Positions 50,729 through 58,568 of a DNA stretch of 64,000 nucleotides are shown here, one piece after another; the stretch's first letter is position 1, and every line of letters begins with the position of its first letter. Below the pieces are notes generated by a model. The model was not told the origin of the DNA and made no database searches. It saw only the letters and a program-made list of their open reading frames with translations. The position numbers were made by a program, and so were the translations under genes. Origin of the DNA: Pseudomonas sp. H9 (GTDB taxonomy: Bacteria > Pseudomonadota > Gammaproteobacteria > Pseudomonadales > Pseudomonadaceae); contig NZ_SMOK01000021.1 in assembly GCF_004353925.1 (NCBI RefSeq), positions 110,762-174,761 of the forward strand, read 5' to 3'.

Positions 50729-51042
50729 GAATGAGACTCCAGATACTTCGCAAAGGCGCTCATTCTAACGAGTGCCCGGAAAAACTGCAGTAGGCAATGC
50801 ATACATCCTGTCGTACCTGCCAGGATTACCTGAGTAGCGGCTGCAGCCCGCGTTGATTGGGCTACGGCGCAAATTTAACTGAGCTTTGCCAGTGTTAGTT
50901 TGTAAATTTTTTTTTATACAATTTATCCAATCGCTTTAACCAATGAGCTAATTATTGCCAAGTTTAATGTTTACTTGGCAGTACGCTCTGACTATTATTG
51001 CCTCACTGTCTACCTGATACCCCCATTTCCAAGGATCATCCA
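50729..51042. other. AT-rich spacer before turA with an inverted repeat
   Basis: No gene is seen in these 314 bases. The turA-proximal half is strongly AT-rich (nine T residues near 50911). TGCCAAGT (50956) and ACTTGGCA (50973) form a perfect inverted repeat with a 9-base spacer, 63 bases before the turA ATG, a plausible operator. MvaT-type proteins often bind such AT-rich DNA, so autoregulation is possible. Confidence 0.55.
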
Positions 51043-51420
51043 ATGTCCCTGATCAACGAATATCGCGCTACAGAAGAAGCCATCAAAGAACTGCAAGCTC
51101 GCCTGGCAAACCTGTCGAACGACGACAAGCTGAAGAAAGAGCTGGAGTTCGAAGGCAAGCTGCGCAACCTGATGGGCGAATACCAGAAGTCGCTGCGCGA
51201 TATCATTGCTCTGCTCGACCCAGACGCTAAATCGAGCAAAGCCCCACGTGGCGCAGTTAAAACCACTGGCACCAAGCGCGCGCGCAAGGTCAAGCAATAC
51301 AAAAACCCGCACAACGGTGAAATCATCGAAACCAAAGGCGGCAACCACAAAACCCTGAAAGAGTGGAAAGCCAAGTGGGGTGGCGATGTGGTTGAAGGCT
51401 GGGCAACCCTGCTGGGTTAA
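51043..51420 (+). CDS. turA: MvaT/TurA-family nucleoid-associated silencing protein
   Basis: The 125-aa protein has an N-terminal coiled coil for oligomerisation (about 1-60, EYRATEEAIKELQARLANL) and a C-terminal DNA-binding domain (VKQYKNPHNGEIIETKGGNH). Both are diagnostic of the H-NS-like MvaT family. By sequence and position it matches TurA of P. putida, which acts at the TOL Pu promoter and silences AT-rich DNA. The ATG follows AAGGA at 8 bases. It has its own AT-rich promoter and a strong terminator. It is a natural candidate to silence the AT-rich RHS-linked gene at 58.5 kb. Confidence 0.92.
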   Translation: MSLINEYRATEEAIKELQARLANLSNDDKLKKELEFEGKLRNLMGEYQKSLRDIIALLDPDAKSSKAPRGAVKTTGTKRARKVKQYKNPHNGEIIETKGGNHKTLKEWKAKWGGDVVEGWATLLG

Positions 51421-51454
51421 TTAGCCATCGCTGCCACAGCGATTGCAAAGATGA

Positions 51455-51485
51455 AAAAAACGCCAGCTTGCTGGCGTTTTTTTTT
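51455..51485. terminator. Bidirectional terminator between turA and sbcB
   Basis: AAAAAAACGCCAGC and GCTGGCGTTTTTTTT form a perfect stem with A and T tracts, serving the convergent turA and sbcB genes. Confidence 0.93.
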
Positions 51486-51494
51486 GAACGTTGT

Positions 51495-52925
51495 TTATAT
51501 CCCCAGTTGCACCTTCAACCCCTGAACATGTGTACGCCATTGCCCCAGCAATTCGCGCTGGCCTGCAGTGGCCTGGTCCCAGTAGCCTTGCAGCGCCTGC
51601 TCAAAGTCGCCGACGGTGTTAGGCGCCCCCATTACCGGATCAGTCAGGCGTTGCCGGCAGAACTGCTTCCAACGCTGCAGTTCTTCCTCATTCAAGGTTT
51701 CAATGAAATTGCGTGCACGGTAGCGAAACAACAGTTCAGGCAATCGCTCATCGTCGAACATCCAGTGCCCCTGCCCTAACTGCCGTGGCTCGACACTGCG
51801 CACTTGCTCACACAAGCGTCTGTCTCGATCTCCAATAAAGCCGTCATACAATTGCTGCTCAGGATCTTCACAAGGAGCAAATTCCTCCTCACTGTAAAGG
51901 GTCTGTAATTTGTCTTGCCAAATCGCCTGCTCGGCTATCAAGCGGGAAGCCCGCACTTCAAACAAGGACATATCCAGCCCCAGGCGTTGCTGATCTTGCG
52001 CTCGCAATACATTAAGTGGCGCAACAACCGGACAACGATTGATATGCACCAACTTCAAGGGCACGGGCAACTGCCCTTGGGCCATATCTTCGCGCCGTGT
52101 GTATAAACGCTGACGCAGCACATCAGCGGGCTCCTGCAATAAGGGTTGTGGGTCCATGCCCAGATCACAAACTATCAAGGCATTACGATTACGTGGGTGC
52201 CATGCCAACGGCAGGACAACGCCCAGATAATTGCGCTCGGCCGAGAAACGTCCGGAAATATGTACCAGTGGCTGCAGCAATCGGATTTGCTCCATCACCT
52301 TGTGTTTACTGCGCAACTGAAACAACCAGTCATACAGTTTCGGTTGTTTCTCCCGAATCAATCGAGCGAGCGCAATAGTGGCTCGCACATCGCTAAGTGC
52401 TTCATGGGCCTGGCCATGATCGATGCCGTTAGCGGCCGTCAACAACTCCAGACGTAGACTGGTGCGCCCTTCCTGCTGCGGCCATACGATGCCATCTGGG
52501 CGCAAGGCAAAGGCGGCGCGCACCACATCAATCAGGTCCCAGCGGCTGTTGCCACCTTGCCACTCCCGGGCGTACGGATCGAAGAAATTCCGATACAGGC
52601 TGTAGCGAGTCACTTCATCGTCAAACCGCAAGCTGTTATAGCCGGCACCACAGGTGCCAGGGCGGGCCAGTTCGGCGTGTACCCGCGTCATGAACTCGGC
52701 TTCGCATAAGCCCTGGCTGGCCAACTGTGCCGGGGTAATCCCCGTCACCAGGCACGCCGCTGGGTGCGGCAGGATGTCATCACTGGGTTGGCAGTAGAAA
52801 TTGATGGGTGCCTCGATCTCGTTGAGGTCGAGATCAGTGCGCACGCCGGCTACTTGCAGCGGTCGGTCATTGCGCGGGTTGATACCGGTGGTTTCATAGT
52901 CGTGCCAGAAAATGCTGGTGCTCAC
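51495..52925 (-). CDS. sbcB: Exodeoxyribonuclease I
   Basis: The 476-aa enzyme is close to the 475 aa of the E. coli protein. The DEDDh nuclease motifs are visible: FWHDYETTG (first D and E), the FDDEVTRY region and HEALSDVRATIAL (the catalytic H and last D). The SH3-like and helical accessory domains follow. It degrades single-stranded DNA 3' to 5' and suppresses RecBCD-independent recombination. I chose the GTG at 52925, 4-5 bases after CAGGACG; the frame continues upstream with no better site. The PilZ gene lies 61 bases upstream on the same strand. Confidence 0.92.
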   Translation of the reverse strand: MSTSIFWHDYETTGINPRNDRPLQVAGVRTDLDLNEIEAPINFYCQPSDDILPHPAACLVTGITPAQLASQGLCEAEFMTRVHAELARPGTCGAGYNSLRFDDEVTRYSLYRNFFDPYAREWQGGNSRWDLIDVVRAAFALRPDGIVWPQQEGRTSLRLELLTAANGIDHGQAHEALSDVRATIALARLIREKQPKLYDWLFQLRSKHKVMEQIRLLQPLVHISGRFSAERNYLGVVLPLAWHPRNRNALIVCDLGMDPQPLLQEPADVLRQRLYTRREDMAQGQLPVPLKLVHINRCPVVAPLNVLRAQDQQRLGLDMSLFEVRASRLIAEQAIWQDKLQTLYSEEEFAPCEDPEQQLYDGFIGDRDRRLCEQVRSVEPRQLGQGHWMFDDERLPELLFRYRARNFIETLNEEELQRWKQFCRQRLTDPVMGAPNTVGDFEQALQGYWDQATAGQRELLGQWRTHVQGLKVQLGI

Positions 52926-52986
52926 GGGGCCGTCCTGAACAGAAGATCGCTCAGAGTCTAGGGCTACTCGCCAGCCATCACCAGCC

Positions 52987-53346
52987 TCATGCCGAGGCCC
53001 CCAACGGATAGAAGCTGAAATAGTTACGCAGGGCTCGTACCAGTTGCGCGTACTCGTAGGGCGCCTGCAACAACATGAAACCAGAGTCGTAGTGCCCGGG
53101 AGTCTCATCCTCGTGGCACCACAGGCAACTGGCAGTCAGGTTGATCAGGTGCAAGCCGCCGCTGCGCCCAATCACTTTCAGTTGCAGTTCGTAATCCGGG
53201 CCGACCAGCATCGGCAACTGGCTGATCAGCATCAGGCCGTCTTCAGACACATTACCCAGGTAACCAATCGGCTGGTCGGTGTAGCGGTTGAAGACTTTGA
53301 GGAAGTAAGGGAGCTGATGACGCTCGATGTGGCGCTCGTCAATCAT
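52987..53346 (-). CDS. PilZ-domain protein
   Basis: The 119-aa protein is a single PilZ domain. The N-terminal arginines (RHIERHQ, RxxxR form) and NVSEDGLML (the DxSxxG-like motif) are the c-di-GMP-binding elements; the second has N in place of D. It may bind c-di-GMP and signal to motility or surface polysaccharide machinery, but the partner is unknown. It precedes sbcB on the same strand. Confidence 0.82.
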   Translation of the reverse strand: MIDERHIERHQLPYFLKVFNRYTDQPIGYLGNVSEDGLMLISQLPMLVGPDYELQLKVIGRSGGLHLINLTASCLWCHEDETPGHYDSGFMLLQAPYEYAQLVRALRNYFSFYPLGASA

Positions 53347-53470
53347 GATCGGAATCGCTGTCGGAGACCCTTTAGCAGGGCCGCGCTAGTGCTGCGGGTG
53401 TGCGTATGTTGCAGTTATAAGATTAGCGCAACCTGCCCTTTACGTCACAATCACCCCGAGCTCTTTGGTA

Positions 53471-53857
53471 TTAACGCCAAGGTGTGGTGGAGGTCGGCCG
53501 GGCAATGGCTGCTTCACCGCTGCGATAGTGGCCCAGTTGCTCAAGGGTCTGCAGACGGGCGCGGGCGCGGTAAGCGTACTCATTTTGCGGGTAACGCTCG
53601 ATTAAATACCGGTAGGTCTGTGCGGCATCGACATAGAGCTTCTGACGTTCGAGGCACTGGCCACGCAGCATCGACACTTCCGGGTGGATGAACGGCCGTG
53701 CACGACTGGTGCGGTCAACCTGCGATAGCTCAAGCATGACCTGCTCACAGTTGCCGCGGTCATAGGCTCGGTAGGCGTTGTTCAGGTGGTGGTCCATCGA
53801 CCAGCGGGTGCAACCGACGACAGTGGTCGCCAGGGCTAGAACGATTAAGGCTCGCAT
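53471..53857 (-). CDS. Small lipoprotein with TPR-like helices
   Basis: The 128-aa protein starts MRALIVLALATTVVGC and has a lipobox VVGC with the cysteine at residue 16. The rest is helical with TPR-like spacing (NAYRAYDRGNCEQVMLELSQ, then YVDAAQTYRYLIERYPQNEY). The start follows AGGAG at 8 bases; an open frame upstream runs into REP locus 9 and is not used. It resembles the QseG/OsmE-like group of small envelope TPR lipoproteins in pseudomonads only in form. Function unknown. Confidence 0.8.
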   Translation of the reverse strand: MRALIVLALATTVVGCTRWSMDHHLNNAYRAYDRGNCEQVMLELSQVDRTSRARPFIHPEVSMLRGQCLERQKLYVDAAQTYRYLIERYPQNEYAYRARARLQTLEQLGHYRSGEAAIARPTSTTPWR

Positions 53858-53920
53858 GGGGGGATCTCCTGTATTGAGCAGTTTATCGGCCCTGCCTGCA
53901 AAATCTATAGCCAACAGTCT

Positions 53921-53993
53921 CGGTGGGAGCGGGCTTGCCCCGCGACTTCGGCCTGTCAGGCACATCGCATCGCGGGGCAAGCCCGCTCCCACA
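53921..53993. repeat. REP pair, locus 9
   Basis: Two inverted REP copies lie upstream of both the lipoprotein gene (minus) and the pyruvate kinase gene (plus). This is the only REP pair in the window lying between divergent genes rather than at gene ends. Confidence 0.95.
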
Positions 53994-54111
53994 GCAAGCC
54001 CCCACTGGTTCAAATGCTGCCTCTCTCGCACAACAGGTAGTGCAAAGGAACAATGACTACAGCGAATTTCCAGAGTAGCCTTTCGCTGCGCTTCAATATA
54101 GGAGTCTGTGC

Positions 54112-55563
54112 ATGACCATCCGCCGTACCAAAATCGTCGCCACCCTTGGCCCCGCCAGCAACTCGCCGCAAGTTATCGAACAGCTGATCCTTGCCGGCCT
54201 GGATGTCGCTCGCCTGAACTTCTCCCACGGCACGCCCGATGAGCACAAGGCCCGCGCGTGCCTGATCCGCGATATCGCGGCAAAGCTGGGTCGCCACGTA
54301 GCACTGCTCGGTGACCTGCAAGGCCCGAAAATCCGTATCGCCAAATTCGCCAACAAGCGCATCGAACTGAAAGTCGGTGATCGCTTCACCTTCTCTACCG
54401 CCCACCCGTTGACCGAAGGCACTCAGGAAATCGTCGGTATCGACTATCCAGACCTGGTCAAAGACTGCGGCGTCGGTGACGAGTTGCTGCTCGACGACGG
54501 CCGCGTGGTCATGCGTGTAGAAACTGCCACCAGCGACTCCCTGCACTGCTCGGTACTGATCGGCGGCCCGCTGTCCGACCACAAAGGTATCAACCGCAAA
54601 GGTGGCGGCCTGACGGCCCCGGCACTGACCGAAAAAGACAAGGCCGACATCAAGCTGGCTGCCGAAATGGACCTGGACTACCTGGCCGTTTCCTTCCCGC
54701 GTGACGCCTCGGACATGGAATACGCCCGTCGTCTGCGCGACGAAGCTGGCGGCAGCGCCTGGCTGGTGGCCAAGATCGAACGTGCAGAAGCGGTAGCCGA
54801 CGACGAAACCCTCGACGGCCTGATCGCCGCCAGTGACGCGGTCATGGTTGCCCGTGGAGACCTGGGCGTTGAAATCGGCGATGCCGAGCTCATCGCAATC
54901 CAGAAAAAGATCATCCAGCACGCCCGTCGCAACAACAAGGCTGTGATCGTCGCCACGCAGATGATGGAGTCGATGATCCAGAATCCGATGCCGACTCGCG
55001 CCGAAGTGTCTGACGTGGCCAACGCCGTGCTCGACAACACCGACGCGGTCATGCTGTCGGCTGAAAGCGCCGCCGGTGCCTACCCGATCGAAGCCGTCCA
55101 GGCCATGGCGCGCATCTGCCAGGGTGCTGAAAAACACCCGACCAGCCAGAAGTCCAGCCACCGTCTGCACACCACCTTCGAGCGTTGCGACGAAAGCATC
55201 GCCCTGGCGGCCATGTACACCGCCAACCACTTCCCCGGCGTCAAGGCGATCATTGCCCTCACCGAAAGTGGTTACACCCCGCTGATCATGTCGCGTCTGC
55301 GCTCTTCGGTGCCGATCTTCGCGCTGTCGCCGCACCGCGCTACCCAGGCTCGCGCTTCGATGTTCCGCGGCGTCTACCCGATTGCCTTCGACCCGGCTGC
55401 ACTGCCGCCGGAAAAAGTCAGCCAAGCTGCCGTCGATGAGTTGCTCAAACGTGGCATGGTCCAACCGGGCGACTGGGTGATCCTGACCAAAGGTGACAGC
55501 TACCACACCATCGGTGGCACCAACGGCATGAAAATCCTGCACGTGGGTGATTCGCTGGTCTGA
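54112..55563 (+). CDS. pyk: Pyruvate kinase
   Basis: The 483-aa enzyme has the standard order: N-terminal TIRRTKIVATLGPAS, the barrel with the K/E/D metal and substrate residues (VARGDLGVEIG), the signature ATQMMESMIQNPMPTRAEVS and a C-terminal domain. The B domain is present and length is normal. It converts phosphoenolpyruvate and ADP to pyruvate and ATP. The start follows AGGAG. In Entner-Doudoroff pseudomonads this enzyme is a main entry to pyruvate and is allosterically controlled. A REP remnant follows. Confidence 0.94.
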   Translation: MTIRRTKIVATLGPASNSPQVIEQLILAGLDVARLNFSHGTPDEHKARACLIRDIAAKLGRHVALLGDLQGPKIRIAKFANKRIELKVGDRFTFSTAHPLTEGTQEIVGIDYPDLVKDCGVGDELLLDDGRVVMRVETATSDSLHCSVLIGGPLSDHKGINRKGGGLTAPALTEKDKADIKLAAEMDLDYLAVSFPRDASDMEYARRLRDEAGGSAWLVAKIERAEAVADDETLDGLIAASDAVMVARGDLGVEIGDAELIAIQKKIIQHARRNNKAVIVATQMMESMIQNPMPTRAEVSDVANAVLDNTDAVMLSAESAAGAYPIEAVQAMARICQGAEKHPTSQKSSHRLHTTFERCDESIALAAMYTANHFPGVKAIIALTESGYTPLIMSRLRSSVPIFALSPHRATQARASMFRGVYPIAFDPAALPPEKVSQAAVDELLKRGMVQPGDWVILTKGDSYHTIGGTNGMKILHVGDSLV

Positions 55564-55570
55564 CCCCACA

Positions 55571-55636
55571 TGCCCGCTCCTACCTGTGGGAGCGGGCTTG
55601 CCCCGCGAAGCGGTGTAGCTGACAGCCCGCTCCTAC
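55571..55636. repeat. Degenerate REP cluster, locus 10
   Basis: One full REP (GTGGGAGCGGGCTTGCCCCGCG at about 55586-55608, given here by its ends) is flanked by two truncated copies (GCCCGCTCCTAC-like, about 55571 and 55625). The pattern suggests decay or rearrangement of a former pair. The last copy abuts the stop of the next gene. Confidence 0.8.
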
Positions 55637-56574
55637 TAGGCATGTTCGTTGAAAATGTCGGCAAACAACTGATTGCGCGGCAACCCGGCCAGAAAAAGCC
55701 GACGGGAAAACTGCTCGACACTCACCGGTGAACCACAGACCAGGGCGACCGTTTGCCGTGATTGCAACCGCAGCGCAGCCAGAGCCTGGGGCAATTCCTG
55801 CGCAGTCAACAGTTCGACCTGCAGCTGGGCATGGCGCTCGGCAAGCACATTCAACTCACTGGCCAAGTAGTGCTCCTGACGGTCATGAGCCAGGTGCAAC
55901 ACACGAATCGGGCCCAGGTGCTGCTGACGCAACGCCTCACGCAAAATCCCCCACAAAGGTGCCAACCCGGTGCCAGCCGCCAATAACCACAGCGGCCGCT
56001 CCTGCCAGTCGGCATCATAGTGCAGCGCCCCGCCACGCAACTCACCCAAGCGCAACACATCCCCCTGCTGCAGCTGGCGTGCCGCATCACAAAACGCACC
56101 CGCCTGGCGGCAATCGAGATGAAACTCGAGAAAGCGCTCCTCGTCGGGCAGGCTGGCCAACGAGTAAGGGCGCGCCACACCACTGGCATTCCACAGCACC
56201 AGATGCTGACCAGCCCGGTAACGCAGTGGGCGTTCGGCGTGCAGGCGCAAGCGCAGCACATTCGCGCTCAGCCAGTCATGCCCCAATACGCTTGCCGCAA
56301 TGCCGTCGCGCAGCGGATCGAACAGCTCAACCTGCAGATCCGATTCGACCCGGCACTGGCAGGACAAGCGCCAACCCGACTGCCGTTGCTGTTCACTCAG
56401 GGCTTCGGGCCGCGCATCCTGCGGCTGCCCGTGCAGACAACGCACCAGACAGGCATGACAACTGCCCGCACGGCAGCTGTACGGCACCGAAAGCCCTGCC
56501 GCATTCAGGGCATCAAGCAGATTGCTGCCCGCTGCCACCGTCCATTGCCGCTCGCCCACCCGCAACTCCGGCAT
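55636..56574 (-). CDS. Fe-S/FAD-dependent oxidoreductase (ferredoxin reductase type)
   Basis: The 312-aa protein has an N-terminal plant-type [2Fe-2S] domain (C34, C39, C42 in PYSCRAGSCHACLVR, with a fourth cysteine near residue 75 in SCQC), an FAD domain (RPYSLAS) and an NAD(P)-binding domain (LLAAGTGLAP). This is the layout of reductase components of phenol, toluate and xylene oxygenases and of CDP-6-deoxy-hexulose reductase. No oxygenase is adjacent, so the electron acceptor is unknown. I use the second ATG (56574); 56577 is equally possible. It is divergent from the fumarase gene. Confidence 0.85.
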   Translation of the reverse strand: MPELRVGERQWTVAAGSNLLDALNAAGLSVPYSCRAGSCHACLVRCLHGQPQDARPEALSEQQRQSGWRLSCQCRVESDLQVELFDPLRDGIAASVLGHDWLSANVLRLRLHAERPLRYRAGQHLVLWNASGVARPYSLASLPDEERFLEFHLDCRQAGAFCDAARQLQQGDVLRLGELRGGALHYDADWQERPLWLLAAGTGLAPLWGILREALRQQHLGPIRVLHLAHDRQEHYLASELNVLAERHAQLQVELLTAQELPQALAALRLQSRQTVALVCGSPVSVEQFSRRLFLAGLPRNQLFADIFNEHA

Positions 56575-56826
56575 CAATGCTCTCCCAAACCGTCAGACCG
56601 CCAGTTTTGCATATAAAAAGTGCTACGCAAGAACAATGCCTGTCGCTTACCGACCTTCGTCAGACCACTGATACGTGTGCCCACCGCAGATGCGCGCTAT
56701 ACTGCCGCGCCTTTTTGCGCCGCCAGCCAGATCGTCGGCGCGCCGTGAAAGGTCGTTTCGACACCTCGGCCTGTCCGCGTCGGAATACCTTATTGAATGT
56801 TCCCGTCTTTAAGAGGAGCGCGCTGC

Positions 56827-58350
56827 ATGACCGTGATCAAGCAAGACGACCTGATTCAGAGCGTTGCCGACGCCCTGCAGTTCATTTCGTACTACCACCC
56901 CGTTGACTTCATCCAGGCCATGCATGAGGCCTATCTGCGTGAAGAGTCGCCCGCCGCGCGTGACTCCATCGCCCAGATTCTGATCAACTCGCGCATGTGC
57001 GCCACCGGCCACCGCCCGATCTGCCAGGACACTGGTATTGTCACCGTGTTCGTGCGCGTCGGTATGGATGTGCGCTGGGATGGCGCCACCATGAGCCTGG
57101 ACGACATGATCAACGAAGGCGTGCGTCGCGCCTACAACCTGCCAGAAAACGTCCTGCGTGCATCGATCCTCGCCGACCCGGCAGGCGCGCGCAAAAACAC
57201 CAAGGACAACACCCCGGCGGTCATCCACTACTCCATCGTTCCGGGTAACACCGTTGAAGTGGACGTGGCAGCCAAGGGCGGCGGTTCCGAGAACAAGTCG
57301 AAGATGGCCATGCTCAACCCGTCCGACTCGATCGTCGACTGGGTACTGAAAACCGTGCCAACCATGGGCGCTGGCTGGTGCCCGCCTGGCATGCTCGGCA
57401 TCGGCATCGGCGGTACCGCCGAGAAAGCTGCCGTCATGGCCAAAGAAGTGTTGATGGAATCCATCGACATTCACGAACTCAAAGCCCGTGGCCCGCAGAA
57501 CCGTATCGAAGAAATCCGCCTGGAGCTGTTCGAGAAGGTCAACCAGCTGGGTATCGGTGCTCAGGGTCTGGGTGGTCTGACGACCGTCCTCGACGTCAAG
57601 ATCATGGACTACCCGACCCACGCCGCTTCGTTGCCGGTGTGCATGATCCCGAACTGCGCCGCCACCCGTCACGCGCACTTCGTACTCGACGGCTCCGGCC
57701 CTGCCGAGCTGGAAGCGCCATCGCTGGACGCCTACCCGGAAATCGTCTGGGAAGCCGGCCCGTCGGCTCGCCGTGTCAACCTCGACACCCTGACCCCGGA
57801 AGAAGTGCAAAGCTGGAAGCCGGGCGAGACTATTCTGCTCAACGGCAAAATGCTCACCGGTCGCGACGCTGCGCACAAACGCATGGTCGAGATGCTCAAC
57901 CGTGGCGAAGAACTGCCGGTCGATCTGAAAGGCCGTTTCATCTACTACGTCGGCCCGGTTGATCCGGTTCGCGAAGAAGTGGTTGGCCCTGCCGGCCCGA
58001 CTACCGCCACGCGGATGGACAAGTTCACCCGTCAGATCCTTGAACAAACCGGCCTGTTGGGCATGATTGGCAAGTCCGAGCGCGGTCCGACCGCCATCGA
58101 CGCGATCAAAGACAACAAAGCCGTTTACCTGATGGCCGTGGGCGGCGCTGCCTACCTGGTCGCCCAGGCAATCAAGAAGTCCAAGGTGCTGGCGTTTGCC
58201 GAACTGGGCATGGAAGCGATCTACGAGTTCGATGTCAAAGACATGCCAGTTACCGTCGCGGTCGACAGCAAGGGTGAGTCGGTGCACATTACCGGCCCAG
58301 CCTTGTGGCAGAGCAAAATCGCTGAAAGCCTGGCGGTGGAAGTGAAGTAA
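56827..58350 (+). CDS. fumA: Class I fumarate hydratase (4Fe-4S)
   Basis: The 507-aa enzyme is the iron-sulfur type, with the N-terminal alpha part (RMCATGHRPICQDTG, cluster cysteine) and the C-terminal beta part (VGPAGPTTATRMDKF) fused, as in E. coli FumA. Further conserved cysteines lie in GAGWCPPGMLGIGIGG and VCMIPNCAATRH. It interconverts fumarate and malate in the TCA cycle and is oxygen- and iron-sensitive, so pseudomonads switch to class II FumC under iron limitation. The ATG at 56827 follows GAGGAG; a longer frame from 56797 is rejected. A TATACT element at 56698 is a likely -10. Confidence 0.93.
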   Translation: MTVIKQDDLIQSVADALQFISYYHPVDFIQAMHEAYLREESPAARDSIAQILINSRMCATGHRPICQDTGIVTVFVRVGMDVRWDGATMSLDDMINEGVRRAYNLPENVLRASILADPAGARKNTKDNTPAVIHYSIVPGNTVEVDVAAKGGGSENKSKMAMLNPSDSIVDWVLKTVPTMGAGWCPPGMLGIGIGGTAEKAAVMAKEVLMESIDIHELKARGPQNRIEEIRLELFEKVNQLGIGAQGLGGLTTVLDVKIMDYPTHAASLPVCMIPNCAATRHAHFVLDGSGPAELEAPSLDAYPEIVWEAGPSARRVNLDTLTPEEVQSWKPGETILLNGKMLTGRDAAHKRMVEMLNRGEELPVDLKGRFIYYVGPVDPVREEVVGPAGPTTATRMDKFTRQILEQTGLLGMIGKSERGPTAIDAIKDNKAVYLMAVGGAAYLVAQAIKKSKVLAFAELGMEAIYEFDVKDMPVTVAVDSKGESVHITGPALWQSKIAESLAVEVK

Positions 58351-58372
58351 TTCACACCCTCGCTTTGCAGAG

Positions 58373-58401
58373 AACGCCCGGCAACCGCCGGGCGTTTTTG
58401 T
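58373..58401 (+). terminator. Rho-independent terminator of fumA
   Basis: AACGCCCGGC and GCCGGGCGTT form a perfect 10-bp stem with an AACC loop and a T-tract. Confidence 0.93.
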
Positions 58402-58568
58402 TTCCAAAACGTATCAAGGTTTGCCCCCCTTCCCCTACACACCCCTTTCAACTAAAGAACAAACACCGGCCCGAACTTACAGCGACCTGATATTTTTGTC
58501 AGGTGCCAACGCACGATCTGCGCTTTATGCTCTGCCTACACCTTTGACTGCTCTGAGGATAGGCTGGT

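Noticed and set aside
54010..55569. Long antisense frames across pyruvate kinase, fumarase (56809-58407) and kgtP (1957-3339)
   Set aside because: All are on the strand opposite to genes with complete family motifs, and none has a credible start.
3421..55636. The repeated palindromes as a CRISPR array or insertion sequences
   Set aside because: They are dispersed single pairs without regular spacers, cas genes or transposase; they match REP elements.
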